Shown here in pieces: positions 63,206-64,000 of a stretch of DNA of 64,000 nt (position 1 is its first letter; the number at the start of each line of letters is the position of its first letter). Source of the DNA: Rhodobiaceae bacterium (GTDB lineage: Bacteria; Pseudomonadota; Alphaproteobacteria; Rhizobiales; Tepidamorphaceae); NCBI GenBank assembly GCA_020637895.1, contig JACKJP010000006.1, positions 206,996 through 270,995 of the forward strand, read 5' to 3'. The notes under the pieces were generated by a model, which worked only from the letters and a program-made list of their open reading frames with translations, did not search any database and was not told where the DNA came from. The translations under genes were made by a program, and so were the position numbers.

Positions 63206-64000
<795 letters not shown>

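Overview
The window reads as a chromosomal segment of an alphaproteobacterium of the order Hyphomicrobiales (Rhizobiales), probably near the Phyllobacteriaceae/Brucellaceae. The evidence is gene order, recalled rather than searched: carD / fdxA / S4 protein / SUV3-like helicase / DUF3108 / rpmB; cobT-cobS-J-protein-bolA; aroK-aroB-CorC-like protein beside xerD and accA; secA beside a parvulin; grxC-nitrilase-DUF1178-ubiG; lysC-ptsP-prfA-prmC-DUF4167-clpB. Most genes have high G+C and tightly packed start/stop overlaps.

Layout. 1-3.6 kb is different: visibly lower G+C, a truncated kinase-like phosphotransferase, a DUF6285-like protein, an orphan TRAP substrate-binding protein, about 0.6 kb without a gene and a small secreted protein. 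It looks like the end of an accessory region. 3.6-20.5 kb holds envelope and signalling genes: SDR-DoxX oxidoreductase, a degenerate sensor kinase, a D,D-carboxypeptidase, TusA-like protein, acyl-CoA synthetase, DUF924, a chemoreceptor, a flippase/acetyltransferase pair, a CAP-domain lipoprotein, a large MscS-type channel, DUF2066 and a membrane protein. A tRNA-Arg(CCU) lies at 20.6 kb. 20.9-30.5 kb holds a thermonuclease, an M48 protease, CarD, FdxA, S4 protein, helicase, DUF3108, L28 and a queuosine-precursor transporter. 30.5-38.5 kb has a phytase-like protein, cobaltochelatase CobS/CobT, J protein, BolA, a CorC-like protein, AroB and AroK. 38.8-50.7 kb has a micro-protein, XerD, AccA, an L,D-transpeptidase, an SLC13 permease, an FkbM methyltransferase, SecA, parvulin, a GNAT protein, MutT and a lone Flp pilin. 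50.7-64 kb has a NDUFAF5-like methyltransferase, ComF, glutaredoxin, a nitrilase-family amidase, DUF1178, UbiG, aspartokinase, PtsP, RF1, PrmC, DUF4167, a MOSC protein and the 5' part of clpB.

How the genes work together. RF1 and its glutamine methyltransferase PrmC are translationally coupled. AroB and AroK are coupled and act in chorismate synthesis. CobS and CobT are two of the three aerobic cobaltochelatase subunits; CobN is not here. SecA, the exported parvulin, the PBP, the L,D-transpeptidase, the M48 protease and the CAP lipoprotein all serve the envelope.

I found no phage, IS, CRISPR, toxin-antitoxin or defence cassette, and no clearly new multi-gene system. The items most worth a second look are a pseudo-histidine kinase (5.0-6.7 kb), a branched RNA structure in the DUF4167 leader (61.45 kb), interlocked inverted repeats and a hairpin upstream of carD (24.0 kb), an S4 gene without a canonical start codon (24.99 kb), and an extended inverted repeat between the chemoreceptor and flippase genes (12.97 kb). 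Family assignments are from reading motifs by eye; no database search was run.
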